From positions 1 through 64,000 of the forward strand of contig NZ_JAAXCY010000009.1 in the NCBI RefSeq assembly GCF_014230465.1: a stretch of DNA of 64,000 nt, written 5' to 3'. The notes beneath the pieces were generated by a model, which ran no database searches, was not told the DNA's origin, and was given only the letters and a program-made list of their open reading frames with translations. Below, in pieces: positions 1 to 13,700 of the stretch. The translations under genes were made by a program, and so were the position numbers. How positions within the stretch are numbered: position 1 is the stretch's first letter; each line of letters starts with the position of its first letter. The stretch comes from Pseudomonas cremoris (GTDB taxonomy: Bacteria > Pseudomonadota > Gammaproteobacteria > Pseudomonadales > Pseudomonadaceae).

Positions 1-80
1 ATCCCGAACTCAGCAGTGAAACGATGCATCGCCGATGGTAGTGTGGGGTTTCCCCATGTGAGAGTAGGTCATCGTCAAGA
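1..80 (+). rRNA. rrf: 5S ribosomal RNA, 3' part
   Basis: The window opens inside a 5S rRNA. The sequence from ATCCCGAACTCAGCAGTGAA to GAGTAGGTCATCGTCAAG is the conserved 3' two-thirds of a gammaproteobacterial 5S RNA. The 5' part and the rest of the rRNA operon lie outside the window. The exact 3' end is approximate. Confidence 0.95.
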
Positions 81-91
81 TTAAATTCCAG

Positions 92-128
92 AACCCCTGA
101 TTGCTAACGCAGTCAGGGGTTTTGTTTT
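92..128 (+). terminator. Rho-independent terminator of the rRNA operon
   Basis: A 9-bp stem (AACCCCTGA 92-100 with TCAGGGGTT 113-121) with a 12-nt loop is followed by a T-rich tract, 12 nt after the 5S end. Confidence 0.85.
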
Positions 129-246
129 GGGCGATCGAAAAGCGTCTGCAGTAATCGTTTCTTCCTACACAGCCAAAGTCTAGCCTTTCTATGCAATGGC
201 CTTGCGCATGGCTATCATGCCTGCCTCATTGTGAGGCGATACTTGT

Positions 247-1206
247 ATGCTGACGTTGTTAAATCTACTAAAAGACGGCCGATTCCATTCTGGAGAAGCG
301 CTTGGCGCCGCCTTGGGCGTCAGTCGTAGTGCTGTGTGGAAGCAGCTCCAGCATATTGAGGCAGAGTTGAATTTGCCTATCCATAAAGTCCGAGGAAAGG
401 GCTATCAGCTTGCATCGCCATTAGTATTTTTGAATGCTGAGGCAATTGCATCGAATGCGCCTGCTTTGCCATGGCCTGCTCATATTTCCGACACTATTGA
501 CTCCACCAATGCTGAAGCCTTGCGTCTAGTTGACGCAGGTTGCGTACCGCCGTTTCTGGTGCTCGCGGAGCAGCAGACAGCGGGAAGGGGAAGGCGAGGT
601 CGTAAATGGGTCAGTCCATTCGCGCAAAATGTGTACTACAGCCTCGTGTTGCGTATCGAAGGTGGTTTGCGGCAGCTGGAAGGGCTAAGTCTCGTGGTTG
701 GGCTTGCGGTCATGCACGCCCTCCGTGACTTAGGTGTGCAAGGTGCTGCATTGAAGTGGCCTAACGATGTGTTGGTCGGGAATAAAAAAATTGCCGGTAT
801 CTTGCTGGAGTTGGTAGGAGATCCCGCTGATATTTGCCACGTTGTCCTTGGGGTTGGTGTCAATGTGAACATGCAGAAGGCGGAGGACGTTGATCAGCAA
901 TGGACTTCGGTTTGGCTTGAGACGGGCTTTGCAATTGACCGCAATCATCTGGTCGCGCAACTGGGTGTGCAGTTGCAAGACTATCTGAGTCGACATAAAA
1001 CCGGTGGTTTCGCCGCGCTCCAGGAGGAGTGGGAACAGAATCACCTTTGGCAGGGGCGGGCTGTATCGCTAATCGCGGGAGCCAACCAGATTGACGGTGA
1101 TGTACTGGGTGTCGATCATCAAGGCGCGTTGCGTTTGAGTGTTGATGGTGTCGAAAAAATATACAGCGGTGGAGAGTTAAGCCTGAGGTTGCGTGATGAT
1201 TCTTGA
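247..1206 (+). CDS. birA: Bifunctional biotin-protein ligase / biotin operon repressor
   Basis: BirA attaches biotin through biotinyl-5'-AMP to the BCCP subunit of acetyl-CoA carboxylase and, as a dimer, represses biotin synthesis genes. The 319-aa protein has an N-terminal winged helix-turn-helix (about 1-60, with [11 protein letters not shown]), the ATP/biotin-binding loop GRGRRGRK at 113-120, the catalytic KWPNDV around Lys170 and a C-terminal SH3-like cap. The helix-turn-helix marks it as the repressor-type (class II) enzyme. It overlaps coaX by 11 nt, so the two are probably co-transcribed. The 118 bp upstream follow the rRNA terminator and show no promoter I can call with confidence. 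Confidence 0.95.
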   Translation: MLTLLNLLKDGRFHSGEALGAALGVSRSAVWKQLQHIEAELNLPIHKVRGKGYQLASPLVFLNAEAIASNAPALPWPAHISDTIDSTNAEALRLVDAGCVPPFLVLAEQQTAGRGRRGRKWVSPFAQNVYYSLVLRIEGGLRQLEGLSLVVGLAVMHALRDLGVQGAALKWPNDVLVGNKKIAGILLELVGDPADICHVVLGVGVNVNMQKAEDVDQQWTSVWLETGFAIDRNHLVAQLGVQLQDYLSRHKTGGFAALQEEWEQNHLWQGRAVSLIAGANQIDGDVLGVDHQGALRLSVDGVEKIYSGGELSLRLRDDS

Positions 1207-1945
1207 GCTCGACTGTGGGAACAGTTTTATCAAATGGCGCGTGCTTGAGGTTGATGGCGCGCCTGCCTCCTCAGAAGGTGTCGTTAGTTCGGATGCTGCA
1301 TTGATTGATGGCTTGATCGCCCTTCCTGGATTGTTGCTTACGCGTTGCCGATTGGTCAGTGTCAGGGCGCAGGAGGAGACGGAGCAGTTGGTTGAGGCCC
1401 TGGTGAGTGCTTTTGGGGTTTCTGTGTCCTGCGCGGTATCTGCGCGAGAAATGGCCGGCGTGCGTAATGGCTATGATGACTTTGAGCGTCTAGGGCTGGA
1501 TCGCTGGCTGGCGATGTTGGGTGGGTATAAGTTGGCGTCTGGTGCTTGCCTGGTCCTGGATTTCGGCACGGCGGCAACTGCAGATTTTATTGCTGCCGAC
1601 GGCGAGCACCTGGGGGGCTTCATCTGCCCGGGATTGCCGCTCATGCGCAATCAGTTGCGTACGCATACCCGGAAGATACGCTACGACGATGCGGCGGCTG
1701 AGCGAGCGCTGGAGCGCCTCTTGCCTGGTCATACAACCGTCGAAGCTGTCGAGCGAGGCTGTACTTTGATGTTGAGAGGGTTTGTGTTGACTCAGCTCGA
1801 GCTGGCTCGAAGCTACTGGGGGGATGATTTTACTGTTTTCCTGACCGGTGGCGATGCTGATTTGGTATCTGCGGCTGTGCCGCAGGCTCGAATTGTTCCT
1901 GACCTGGTTTTCGTTGGATTGGCGATGGCCTGCCCTTTGTTCTGA
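1196..1945 (+). CDS. coaX: Type III pantothenate kinase
   Basis: CoaX phosphorylates pantothenate, the first step of coenzyme A synthesis, in the cytoplasm. The 249-aa protein begins [14 protein letters not shown], the phosphate-binding motif of the ASKHA-fold type III enzymes, and has DFGTAAT and FLTGGDA motifs further on. The ATG at 1196 is preferred to the in-frame GTG at 1193 because it gives the usual Pseudomonas N terminus. It overlaps the end of birA, a common arrangement in this genus that links two cofactor genes. Confidence 0.95.
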   Translation: MILELDCGNSFIKWRVLEVDGAPASSEGVVSSDAALIDGLIALPGLLLTRCRLVSVRAQEETEQLVEALVSAFGVSVSCAVSAREMAGVRNGYDDFERLGLDRWLAMLGGYKLASGACLVLDFGTAATADFIAADGEHLGGFICPGLPLMRNQLRTHTRKIRYDDAAAERALERLLPGHTTVEAVERGCTLMLRGFVLTQLELARSYWGDDFTVFLTGGDADLVSAAVPQARIVPDLVFVGLAMACPLF

Positions 1946-1952
1946 GGTTCTT

Positions 1953-2399
1953 ATGCGCTGGCTGTTTTTGCTTTTACTCGTTCTGAATGTCTTCTACTAC
2001 ATATGGCATCAGCAAGAAGCGCCGTTGCGTGCCAAAGATGTCACGCCGCTTAGTCTCTACAAGGGTTCTCAGCAAGATATACGCCTTCTGAGTGAGTCGT
2101 CTGACGCGGTTGCCCGTAGGGAGCGTGCCAAGGCCTCTGATGGGCAAAATACCTGTCTATATATCGGTGGCTTTACTGATCAGCGTCAGGCACTGTCTGT
2201 CGAGCAGCGTCTTACCAGTTTGGATATCAAGGCCAAGGTTCTGTTGCTGAACACGACTGACGCTTCGGGTTATTGGCTTCGTGTGGCCCCTGAAAGCAGG
2301 CGCCTGGCTGATGATCTGCCCTTTGAAAACCTTGCTAAGGAATTCAATGAGTTAAAACATAAAATAATGTTGTGCGAAGGCGTTGCAACTCTCGAATAG
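1953..2399 (+). CDS. SPOR-domain membrane-anchored protein
   Basis: A 148-aa protein with an N-terminal hydrophobic anchor (about residues 1-18, MRWLFLLLLVLNVFYYIW) and a C-terminal SPOR-like domain (about 70-125, starting CLYIGGF). SPOR domains bind denuded peptidoglycan glycan strands, often at division sites, so a periplasmic cell-wall role is inferred. The start at 1953 lies 7 nt after the coaX stop; a longer frame from 1848 would run inside coaX and is not supported. It is probably the third gene of the birA-coaX operon. Confidence 0.8.
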   Translation: MRWLFLLLLVLNVFYYIWHQQEAPLRAKDVTPLSLYKGSQQDIRLLSESSDAVARRERAKASDGQNTCLYIGGFTDQRQALSVEQRLTSLDIKAKVLLLNTTDASGYWLRVAPESRRLADDLPFENLAKEFNELKHKIMLCEGVATLE

Positions 2400-2500
2400 T
2401 TTGCATAGAATGGCGCCCGCTCCGCAGTGATGACCAAGTAGGTCAGCAGCGCGAAGCAATCGTCAATGCAGCTAACCTCATAATTTAAATGAGAAAATGC

Positions 2501-2528
2501 TTGACAGAAGGTCGGCGTGATGTAAAAT
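2501..2528 (+). promoter_or_regulatory. Strong sigma-70 promoter of the tRNA cluster
   Basis: TTGACA (2501-2506), a 16-bp spacer and TAAAAT (2523-2528), ending 13 nt before tRNA-Tyr. This is the best match to a housekeeping promoter in the first 3 kb. Confidence 0.85.
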
Positions 2529-2541
2529 GCCGGCTCGCTTA

Positions 2542-2626
<85 letters not shown>

Positions 2627-2650
2627 TTTTTAGCGTGAGCTGCAAGCTCC

Positions 2651-2724
<74 letters not shown>

Positions 2725-2750
2725 AGTTTGCAGGTTGTGCAAGGTGTTTC

Positions 2751-2826
2751 GCTCTTGTAGCTCAGTTGGTAGAGCACACCCTTGGTAAGGGTGAGGTCAG
2801 CGGTTCAAATCCGCTCAAGAGCTCCA
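2751..2826 (+). tRNA. tRNA-Thr (GGT)
   Basis: A 76-nt tRNA. The acceptor GCTCTTG pairs with CAAGAGC, the anticodon GGT is at 2784-2786, and TCCA is encoded at the 3' end. In many gammaproteobacteria this tRNA is followed directly by tufB; here a terminator follows. Confidence 0.97.
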
Positions 2827-2832
2827 TATAAC

Positions 2833-2864
2833 AAGGCAGATATGAAAATATCTGCCTTTGTTTT
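2833..2864 (+). terminator. Rho-independent terminator after tRNA-Thr
   Basis: A perfect 11-bp stem (AAGGCAGATAT 2833-2843 / ATATCTGCCTT 2848-2858) with a GAAA tetraloop, followed by TGTTTT. Confidence 0.85.
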
Positions 2865-2938
2865 AACAGCTGCCTCGGCTTGATGGTGTTGTGTCCGGTG
2901 TTGAAGTCGGGCGATTTCAAGTCTCTGGGGGTTGGTTG

Positions 2939-2967
2939 TTGTAAAGTCTTTTTCAGGCCTGCATAAT
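2939..2967 (+). promoter_or_regulatory. Promoter of tRNA-Trp / secE-nusG
   Basis: TTGTAA (2939-2944), a 17-bp spacer and CATAAT (2962-2967), about 20 nt before tRNA-Trp. The -10 element is flanked by an inverted repeat (CAGGCC 2954-2959 / GGCCTG 2972-2977). Confidence 0.65.
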
Positions 2968-2987
2968 GGTCGGCCTGATTTTGTTTT

Positions 2988-3063
2988 AGGTCAGTAGCTC
3001 AATTGGCAGAGCGACGGTCTCCAAAACCGTAGGTTGGGGGTTCGATTCCCTCCTGACCTGCCA
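2988..3063 (+). tRNA. tRNA-Trp (CCA)
   Basis: A 76-nt tRNA. The acceptor AGGTCAG pairs with CTGACCT, the anticodon CCA is at 3021-3023, and GCCA is encoded at the 3' end. It lies 45 nt upstream of secE, the usual arrangement in Pseudomonas and enterobacteria. Confidence 0.97.
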
Positions 3064-3108
3064 GATTCACGTGGTGTATCTGGCTTTCTTTTCACAGGAT
3101 CTTCATAG

Positions 3109-3477
3109 ATGACTCCTAAGGCTGAAGCTCAAAGCTCTCGTTTCGATCTGGTTAAGTGGCTCGCAGTAGTCGCTTTGGTGGTCGTAGGCGTTGTTGGCAA
3201 TCAGTACTATTCTGCTTCGCCGATCCTGTACCGTGTGCTCGCTTTGCTTGTCATTGCTGCTGTAGCTGCTTTTGTAGGCCTGCAGACCGCTAAAGGCAAG
3301 TCGTTCGCGGTCCTGGTAAAGGAAGCTCGCACCGAAATTCGTAAAGTCGTTTGGCCGACTCGCCAAGAAACCACGCAGACCACATTGATTGTGGTGGCTG
3401 TTGTTCTGGTTATGGCGTTGCTGTTGTGGGGGCTTGATTCCCTGCTCGGCTGGCTTGTTTCCTTGATTGTTGGCTAA
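3109..3477 (+). CDS. secE: Preprotein translocase subunit SecE
   Basis: SecE clamps and stabilises SecY in the inner-membrane SecYEG channel. The 122-aa protein has three predicted membrane segments (about 17-35, 42-60 and 92-118), as in the longer gammaproteobacterial form. Before the last segment it has the conserved amphipathic region with EIRKVVWPTRQET (about 77-89). It is followed 9 nt later by nusG, the near-universal secE-nusG pair. Confidence 0.95.
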   Translation: MTPKAEAQSSRFDLVKWLAVVALVVVGVVGNQYYSASPILYRVLALLVIAAVAAFVGLQTAKGKSFAVLVKEARTEIRKVVWPTRQETTQTTLIVVAVVLVMALLLWGLDSLLGWLVSLIVG

Positions 3478-3486
3478 GGGTGTCCC

Positions 3487-4020
3487 GTGGCTAAGCGTTG
3501 GTACGTTGTGCATGCTTACTCGGGTTACGAGAAGCATGTTATGCGCTCTTTGCTGGAGCGCGTAAAGCTGGCTGGCATGGAAGATGGCTTCGGCGAAATT
3601 CTGGTTCCCACTGAAGAAGTGGTTGAAATGCGGAATGGCCAGAAGCGTAAAAGTGAGCGTAAATTCTTCCCTGGCTATGTGCTGGTTCAGATGGACATGA
3701 ATGAAGGTACTTGGCACTTGGTCAAGGACACTCCTCGTGTCATGGGTTTTATCGGCGGTACTGCTGATAAGCCCGCTCCTATCACTGACAAAGAAGCAGA
3801 AGCAATTTTGCGTCGTGTTGCTGATGGTAGTGACAAGCCTAAGCCGAAGACGTTGTTCGAGCCGGGCGAGGTTGTTCGTGTCACAGATGGTCCGTTTGCT
3901 GATTTTAACGGTACTGTCGAAGAAGTTAACTACGAAAAGAGCCGGATCCAAGTGGCGGTGCTCATTTTCGGTCGCTCTACTCCGGTAGAGTTGGAGTTCA
4001 GCCAGGTCGAAAAGGTCTAG
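3487..4020 (+). CDS. nusG: Transcription termination/antitermination factor NusG
   Basis: NusG binds RNA polymerase, promotes processive elongation, and links transcription to Rho and to the ribosome. The 177-aa protein has the NGN domain (about 1-120, starting [14 protein letters not shown]) and a C-terminal KOW domain (about 125-177, with [16 protein letters not shown]). It starts with GTG at 3487. The gene ends 15 nt before a strong terminator, so secE-nusG is probably separated in part from rplK. Confidence 0.97.
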   Translation: MAKRWYVVHAYSGYEKHVMRSLLERVKLAGMEDGFGEILVPTEEVVEMRNGQKRKSERKFFPGYVLVQMDMNEGTWHLVKDTPRVMGFIGGTADKPAPITDKEAEAILRRVADGSDKPKPKTLFEPGEVVRVTDGPFADFNGTVEEVNYEKSRIQVAVLIFGRSTPVELEFSQVEKV

Positions 4021-4035
4021 CTGATCAAGCATCCC

Positions 4036-4065
4036 AACCCCACAGCCTTAGGCTGTGGGGTTTTG
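4036..4065 (+). terminator. Terminator/attenuator between nusG and rplK
   Basis: A perfect 12-bp stem (AACCCCACAGCC 4036-4047 / GGCTGTGGGGTT 4051-4062) with a TTA loop, followed by TTG. The T tract is short, so partial read-through is likely. I see no clear promoter in the 72 nt before rplK. Confidence 0.75.
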
Positions 4066-4137
4066 TCGTCACTGGGATAAACGCGCAAGTAACCGGGGAG
4101 CCTCTCGAGGCGTTTGAACCCGTAATTGGAGTGCCTC

Positions 4138-4569
4138 ATGGCCAAGAAGATTACCGCTTACATCAAGCTGCAAGTGAAGGCCGCTCAGGCCAACCCAAGT
4201 CCACCCGTCGGCCCAGCACTGGGTCAGCACGGCGTGAACATCATGGAATTCTGCAAGGCCTTCAACGCCCGTACTCAGGGTCTTGAGCCAGGTCTGCCGA
4301 CTCCAGTGATCATCACTGTATACAGCGACCGTAGCTTCACTTTCGAAACCAAGTCGACCCCGGCTTCGGTTCTGCTGAAGAAAGCTGCTGGTCTGACTAG
4401 CGGTTCCGCTCGTCCTAACACCGTTAAGGTTGGCACCGTGACTCGTGCTCAGCTGGAAGAAATCGCGAAAACCAAAAACGCGGATCTGACTGCAGCTGAT
4501 ATGGATGCAGCCGTGCGTACCATCGCCGGTTCTGCTCGTAGCATGGGCCTTAACGTGGAGGGTGTGTAA
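4138..4569 (+). CDS. rplK: 50S ribosomal protein L11
   Basis: L11 is part of the GTPase-associated centre, where factors bind and RelA is activated. The 143-aa protein begins [20 protein letters not shown], followed by the [14 protein letters not shown] motif. The ATG at 4138 is used; an in-frame TTG 12 nt earlier would add a non-family tail. Its TAA shares one base with the ATG of rplA, so the pair is translationally coupled. Confidence 0.97.
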
Positions 4570-5264
4570 TGGCTAAGCTGACCAAGCGCCAAAAGGCTAT
4601 CGCCGGCAAAATCGAAGCAGGCAAGGCCTACAACTTTGTAGACGCTGCTGCCCTGCTGACCGAGCTGTCGACTGTCAAGTTCAGCGAGTCCGTTGACGTT
4701 GCTGTAAACCTGGGCGTAGACCCACGTAAATCCGACCAGGTCGTTCGTAGCGCTACTGTGCTGCCACACGGTACTGGCAAGACTGTACGTGTAGCTGTCT
4801 TCACCCAAGGCCCGGCAGCTGAAGCTGCTCTGGCCGCTGGCGCTGATCGCGTTGGCATGGACGACCTGGCTGCCGAAATGAAAGGCGGCGACCTGAACTA
4901 TGACGTAGTTATTGCTTCCCCGGATGCAATGCGCGTTGTAGGTCAGTTGGGTCAGATCCTCGGTCCACGTGGTCTGATGCCTAACCCTAAAGTCGGCACC
5001 GTAACGCCAGACGTAGCTACCGCGGTTAAAAACGCCAAGGCTGGTCAGGTTCGTTATCGCACCGACAAAAACGGCATCATTCACACCTCCGTTGGCAAAG
5101 TCGGCTTCGACGCCGTCAAGCTGAAGGAAAACGTTGAAGCCCTGATCGCTGACCTGAAGCGTATCAAGCCAGCTTCCTCGAAAGGTATCTACGTCAAGCG
5201 CGTTACCCTGAGCACCACTATGGGCCCAGGTCTGGTCATCGACCAAGGCTCGCTGGACGTATAA
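4569..5264 (+). CDS. rplA: 50S ribosomal protein L1
   Basis: L1 forms the mobile stalk that helps tRNA leave the E site, and in E. coli represses its own L11-L1 mRNA. The 231-aa length and the [12 protein letters not shown] motif (about 128-139) are typical. It overlaps rplK by 1 nt. A 199-bp leader separates it from rplJ. Confidence 0.97.
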
Positions 5265-5269
5265 GGCAC

Positions 5270-5450
5270 AGATTGGCGTGAGAGATTGCGCCAGTTGAAA
5301 AAATTGGGGTCCCTGCCTGGCGGGGGCTATCCAAGACCGTAGGCGACGCAAGTCTTAAACCTCAAGCCTACGCAGATGGTGCTCCCGGTTCCTTACCGAA
5401 TCAGACACCAAAACGACATCCGGCTCCGGCCAGATGAAACGGTAACAAGC
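5270..5450 (+). promoter_or_regulatory. Putative L10 leader (autoregulatory mRNA element)
   Basis: The 199 bp between rplA and rplJ are gene-free and correspond in position to the L10 leader RNA, which binds the L10-(L12)4 complex to control rplJL-rpoBC translation. The region contains several short complementary blocks, for example CCGTAGGCGACG near 5337 with CCTACG near 5367. The call rests on position and length; I did not fold the RNA. Confidence 0.55.
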
Positions 5451-5463
5451 AGGAGTTAAACCC

Positions 5464-5964
5464 GTGGCAATTAATCTCGAAGACAAGAAGGCCATCGTCG
5501 CTGAAGTCAACGAGGCTGCCAAAGCTGCTCTGTCCGCTGTCGTGGCTGATGCCCGTGGTGTGACAGTAGGCGCTATGACCGGACTCCGTAAAGAGGCTCG
5601 TGAAGCTGGCGTATACGTACGTGTTGTACGTAACACCCTGCTCAAGCGCGCTGTTGCTGACACTGAATACAGTGTCCTCAACGACGTGTTCACCGGCCCG
5701 ACTCTGATCGCGTTCTCCAAAGAACATCCAGGCGCTGCTGCCCGTTTGTTCAAAGAGTTCGCCAAGAGTCAGGATAAGTTCGAGATCAAGGCAGCTGCGT
5801 TCGAGGGCAAGTTCCTCGCAGCTAACCAAATCGACGTACTGGCAACACTGCCGACCCGCGACGAAGCCATTTCGCAGCTGATGAGCGTGATTCAAGGCGC
5901 TACCAGCAAGCTGGCTCGTACTCTGGCCGCAGTTCGCGAGCAAAAAGAAGCTGCCGCAGCCTAA
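5464..5964 (+). CDS. rplJ: 50S ribosomal protein L10
   Basis: L10 anchors the L7/L12 stalk dimers to 23S rRNA and is the translational repressor of its operon. The 166-aa protein starts with GTG at 5464 ([18 protein letters not shown]). The Ala-rich C terminus is the helix that binds L7/L12. rplL follows after 78 nt. Confidence 0.96.
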   Translation: MAINLEDKKAIVAEVNEAAKAALSAVVADARGVTVGAMTGLRKEAREAGVYVRVVRNTLLKRAVADTEYSVLNDVFTGPTLIAFSKEHPGAAARLFKEFAKSQDKFEIKAAAFEGKFLAANQIDVLATLPTRDEAISQLMSVIQGATSKLARTLAAVREQKEAAAA

Positions 5965-6042
5965 GGCTGAGCAACTTCTCTCGCGTATTTTTGTTTATTT
6001 CGATGGCCGAGTAGGCCGTCCCCCAATTCAGGAAATACAGCA

Positions 6043-6408
6043 ATGTCTATCTCCCAAGACGATATCCTCAACGCCGTAGCTGAAATGTCGGTTCTGCAGG
6101 TTGTTGAGCTGATCAAAGCTTTCGAAGAAAAATTCGGCGTTTCCGCTGCCGCTGCTTCCGCTGGCCCAGCTGCTGCTGCTGCCGTTGTTGAAGAGCAAAC
6201 CGAATTCAACGTCATGCTGACCGAAGCTGGCGAGAAGAAAGTAAACGTGATCAAGGCAGTACGTGAACTGACCGGTCTGGGCCTGAAAGAAGCCAAGGCT
6301 GTAGTTGACGGCGCTCCTGCCCTGGTTCTGGAAGCTGTTGCCAAAGACGCAGCTGACAAAGCCAAAGCAGTACTGGAAGAAGCAGGCGCTAAAGTCGAGC
6401 TGAAGTAA
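6043..6408 (+). CDS. rplL: 50S ribosomal protein L7/L12
   Basis: L7/L12 is the multi-copy stalk protein that recruits translational GTPases. The 121-aa protein has an N-terminal dimerisation domain (about 1-35), an Ala-rich hinge (about 37-52) and the globular C-terminal domain with [20 protein letters not shown] (about 66-85). A terminator-like hairpin follows before rpoB. Confidence 0.97.
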   Translation: MSISQDDILNAVAEMSVLQVVELIKAFEEKFGVSAAAASAGPAAAAAVVEEQTEFNVMLTEAGEKKVNVIKAVRELTGLGLKEAKAVVDGAPALVLEAVAKDAADKAKAVLEEAGAKVELK

Positions 6409-6454
6409 GCATCGACCTTGCGTCTCCAGCCCAAGCGTTAAGCTGAAGGCTGAT

Positions 6455-6483
6455 GGCTGGTGGCTCTTGCCACCGGCCTTTTT
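6455..6483 (+). terminator. Attenuator/partial terminator between rplL and rpoB
   Basis: A 10-bp stem (GGCTGGTGGC 6455-6464 / GCCACCGGCC 6469-6478, one G-T pair) with a TCTT loop, followed by five Ts. In E. coli a terminator at this place lets only part of the polymerases into rpoBC. The rest of the 219-bp gap shows nothing else I can name. Confidence 0.75.
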
Positions 6484-6627
6484 CCGTTCTTGGCTGTCGA
6501 CTCGGTCGCCGCCATTAACGTGCTGTAGCCACCCGATGCGGTGGTGCAAACCATGGGGTTTGCGAGATTTTCTGGCTGCTCCCGTCGGAGGGGCCAAACA
6601 AGCAGGTGACCAAGCTGGGGAACGCTG

Positions 6628-10701
<4,074 letters not shown>

Positions 10702-10765
10702 CACGTGACGCGAATCGAGAGCGGGGCTGTTTAGCCCGCTCTCTGCTCCGCCAGGAGGAAAGGCC

Positions 10766-13700
10766 TTGAAAGACCTACTGAATTTGCTGAAAAACCAGGG
10801 TCAAGTCGAAGAGTTCGACGCCATCCGTATTGGATTGGCATCGCCTGAGATGATCCGTTCGTGGTCGTTCGGTGAAGTTAAAAAACCGGAAACCATCAAC
10901 TACCGTACGTTCAAACCCGAGCGTGACGGCCTGTTCTGCGCCAAGATCTTTGGCCCGGTAAAGGATTACGAGTGCCTGTGCGGTAAGTACAAGCGCTTGA
11001 AGCACCGTGGTGTGATCTGCGAGAAGTGCGGCGTTGAAGTTGCGCTGGCTAAAGTTCGTCGTGAGCGCATGGCGCACATCGAACTGGCTTCGCCGGTTGC
11101 CCACATCTGGTTCCTGAAATCGCTGCCGTCCCGTATCGGCTTGCTGATGGACATGACCCTGCGTGATATCGAACGCGTTCTCTACTTCGAGAGCTATGTC
11201 GTTATCGATCCAGGCATGACCACCCTTGAAAAAGGTCAGTTGCTGAACGACGAGCAGTACTTCGAAGCGCTGGAAGAATTCGGTGACGATTTCGATGCCC
11301 GTATGGGTGCCGAGGCTGTCCGCGAACTGCTGCACGCTATCGACCTGGAGCACGAGATTGGCCGCCTGCGCGAAGAGATTCCGCAAACCAACTCCGAAAC
11401 CAAGATCAAGAAGCTGTCCAAGCGTCTGAAGTTGATGGAAGCCTTCCAGGGCTCCGGAAACTTGCCAGAGTGGATGGTGCTGACCGTTCTGCCGGTTCTG
11501 CCGCCAGACCTGCGTCCGCTGGTACCGTTGGACGGTGGTCGTTTTGCGACGTCCGACCTCAACGACCTGTACCGCCGCGTGATCAACCGTAACAACCGCT
11601 TGAAGCGCCTGCTTGACCTGTCCGCTCCGGACATCATCGTGCGCAACGAAAAGCGTATGTTGCAAGAAGCTGTCGATGCCTTGCTCGACAACGGCCGTCG
11701 TGGCCGCGCTATTACCGGTTCGAACAAGCGTCCTCTGAAATCCTTGGCTGACATGATCAAGGGTAAGCAAGGTCGTTTCCGTCAGAACTTGCTCGGTAAG
11801 CGTGTTGACTACTCCGGTCGTTCGGTTATTACCGTAGGCCCGACCCTGCGTCTGCACCAGTGCGGTCTGCCTAAGAAGATGGCACTTGAACTGTTCAAGC
11901 CATTCATCTTCGGCAAGCTGGAAATGCGCGGTCTCGCGACCACGATCAAAGCGGCCAAGAAAATGGTCGAGCGCGAACTGCCAGAGGTTTGGGACGTTCT
12001 CGCTGAAGTGATCCGCGAACACCCGGTTCTCCTCAACCGTGCGCCGACCCTTCACCGTCTGGGTATCCAAGCGTTTGAACCGGTACTGATCGAAGGTAAG
12101 GCTATCCAGCTGCACCCTCTGGTCTGTGCTGCGTACAACGCCGACTTCGACGGCGACCAAATGGCCGTGCACGTACCGCTGACACTGGAAGCCCAGTTGG
12201 AAGCGCGTGCGTTGATGATGTCGACCAACAACATCCTGTCGCCAGCCAACGGTGAGCCAATCATCGTTCCGTCGCAGGACGTTGTATTGGGTCTGTACTA
12301 CATGACGCGTGAAGCGATCAACGCCAAAGGCGAAGGTCGTGTGTTCGCTGACCTGCAAGAAGTTGACCGTGTGTTCCGTGCTGGCGAAGCCGCACTGCAC
12401 GCCAAGGTCAAAGTGCGGATCAACGAAACCGTCAACGACCGTGATGGCGGCAGCGTGAGCGGCACCCGTATCGTCGACACCACTGTCGGTCGTGCGCTGC
12501 TGTATCAAGTTGTACCAAAAGGTCTGTCGTACGACGTCGTCAACCTGCCAATGAAGAAAAAGGCGATCTCCAAGCTGATCAACCAGTGCTACCGCGTGGT
12601 TGGTTTGAAAGAGACCGTGATCTTCGCTGACCAGTTGATGTACACCGGTTTTGCTTATTCGACCATCTCCGGCGTTTCCATCGGTGTTAACGACTTCGTT
12701 ATCCCGGATGAAAAAGCCCGCATCATCAACGCTGCTACTGATGAAGTGAAAGAGATCGAAAGCCAGTACGCCTCCGGCCTGGTAACCCAGGGCGAGAAGT
12801 ACAACAAGGTAATCGACCTTTGGTCGAAGGCGAACGACGAAGTTTCCAAGGCGATGATGGCCAACCTCTCGAAAGAGAAAGTCATCGACCGTCACGGCGT
12901 GGAAGTCGATCAAGAGTCCTTCAACTCGATGTACATGATGGCCGACTCGGGCGCACGGGGTTCTGCTGCGCAGATCCGTCAGCTCGCCGGTATGCGTGGC
13001 CTGATGGCCAAGCCGGACGGCTCCATCATCGAAACGCCGATCACTGCGAACTTCCGTGAAGGTTTGAGCGTACTTCAGTACTTCATCTCTACTCACGGTG
13101 CTCGTAAAGGCCTTGCGGATACCGCGTTGAAAACCGCTAACTCCGGTTACCTGACTCGTCGTCTGGTAGACGTTGCACAAGATCTGGTTGTAACCGAGAT
13201 CGATTGCGGCACCGAGCACGGCCTGCTGATGACTCCGCACATTGAAGGCGGGGACGTTGTAGAGCCGCTGGGTGAGCGCGTATTGGGTCGTGTTATTGCC
13301 CGTGACGTATTCAAGCCAGGTACCGAGGAAGTTATCGTTCCTGCCGGCACTCTGGTTGACGAGAAGTGGGTCGAGTTCATCGAACTCAACAGCATCGACG
13401 AAGTGATCGTTCGCTCGCCGATCAGCTGCGAAACCCGCTACGGCATTTGCGCCAAGTGCTACGGCCGTGACTTGGCTCGTGGTCACCAGGTGAACATCGG
13501 TGAAGCGGTCGGCGTTATCGCTGCCCAGTCCATCGGTGAGCCGGGTACCCAGCTGACCATGCGTACGTTCCACATCGGTGGTGCGGCAAGCCGGACCTCC
13601 GCAGCCGACAGCGTTCAGGTGAAGAACGGCGGTACCGTCCGCCTGCACAACCTGAAGCACGTTGAGCGAGTGGATGGCCACCTGGTTGCTGTGTCTCGTT

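Noticed and set aside
2865..2938. Short resemblance (CCGGTGTTGAAG) to a stretch of tuf
   Set aside because: Only about a dozen bases match and nothing on either side does, so it is not evidence of a tufB remnant.
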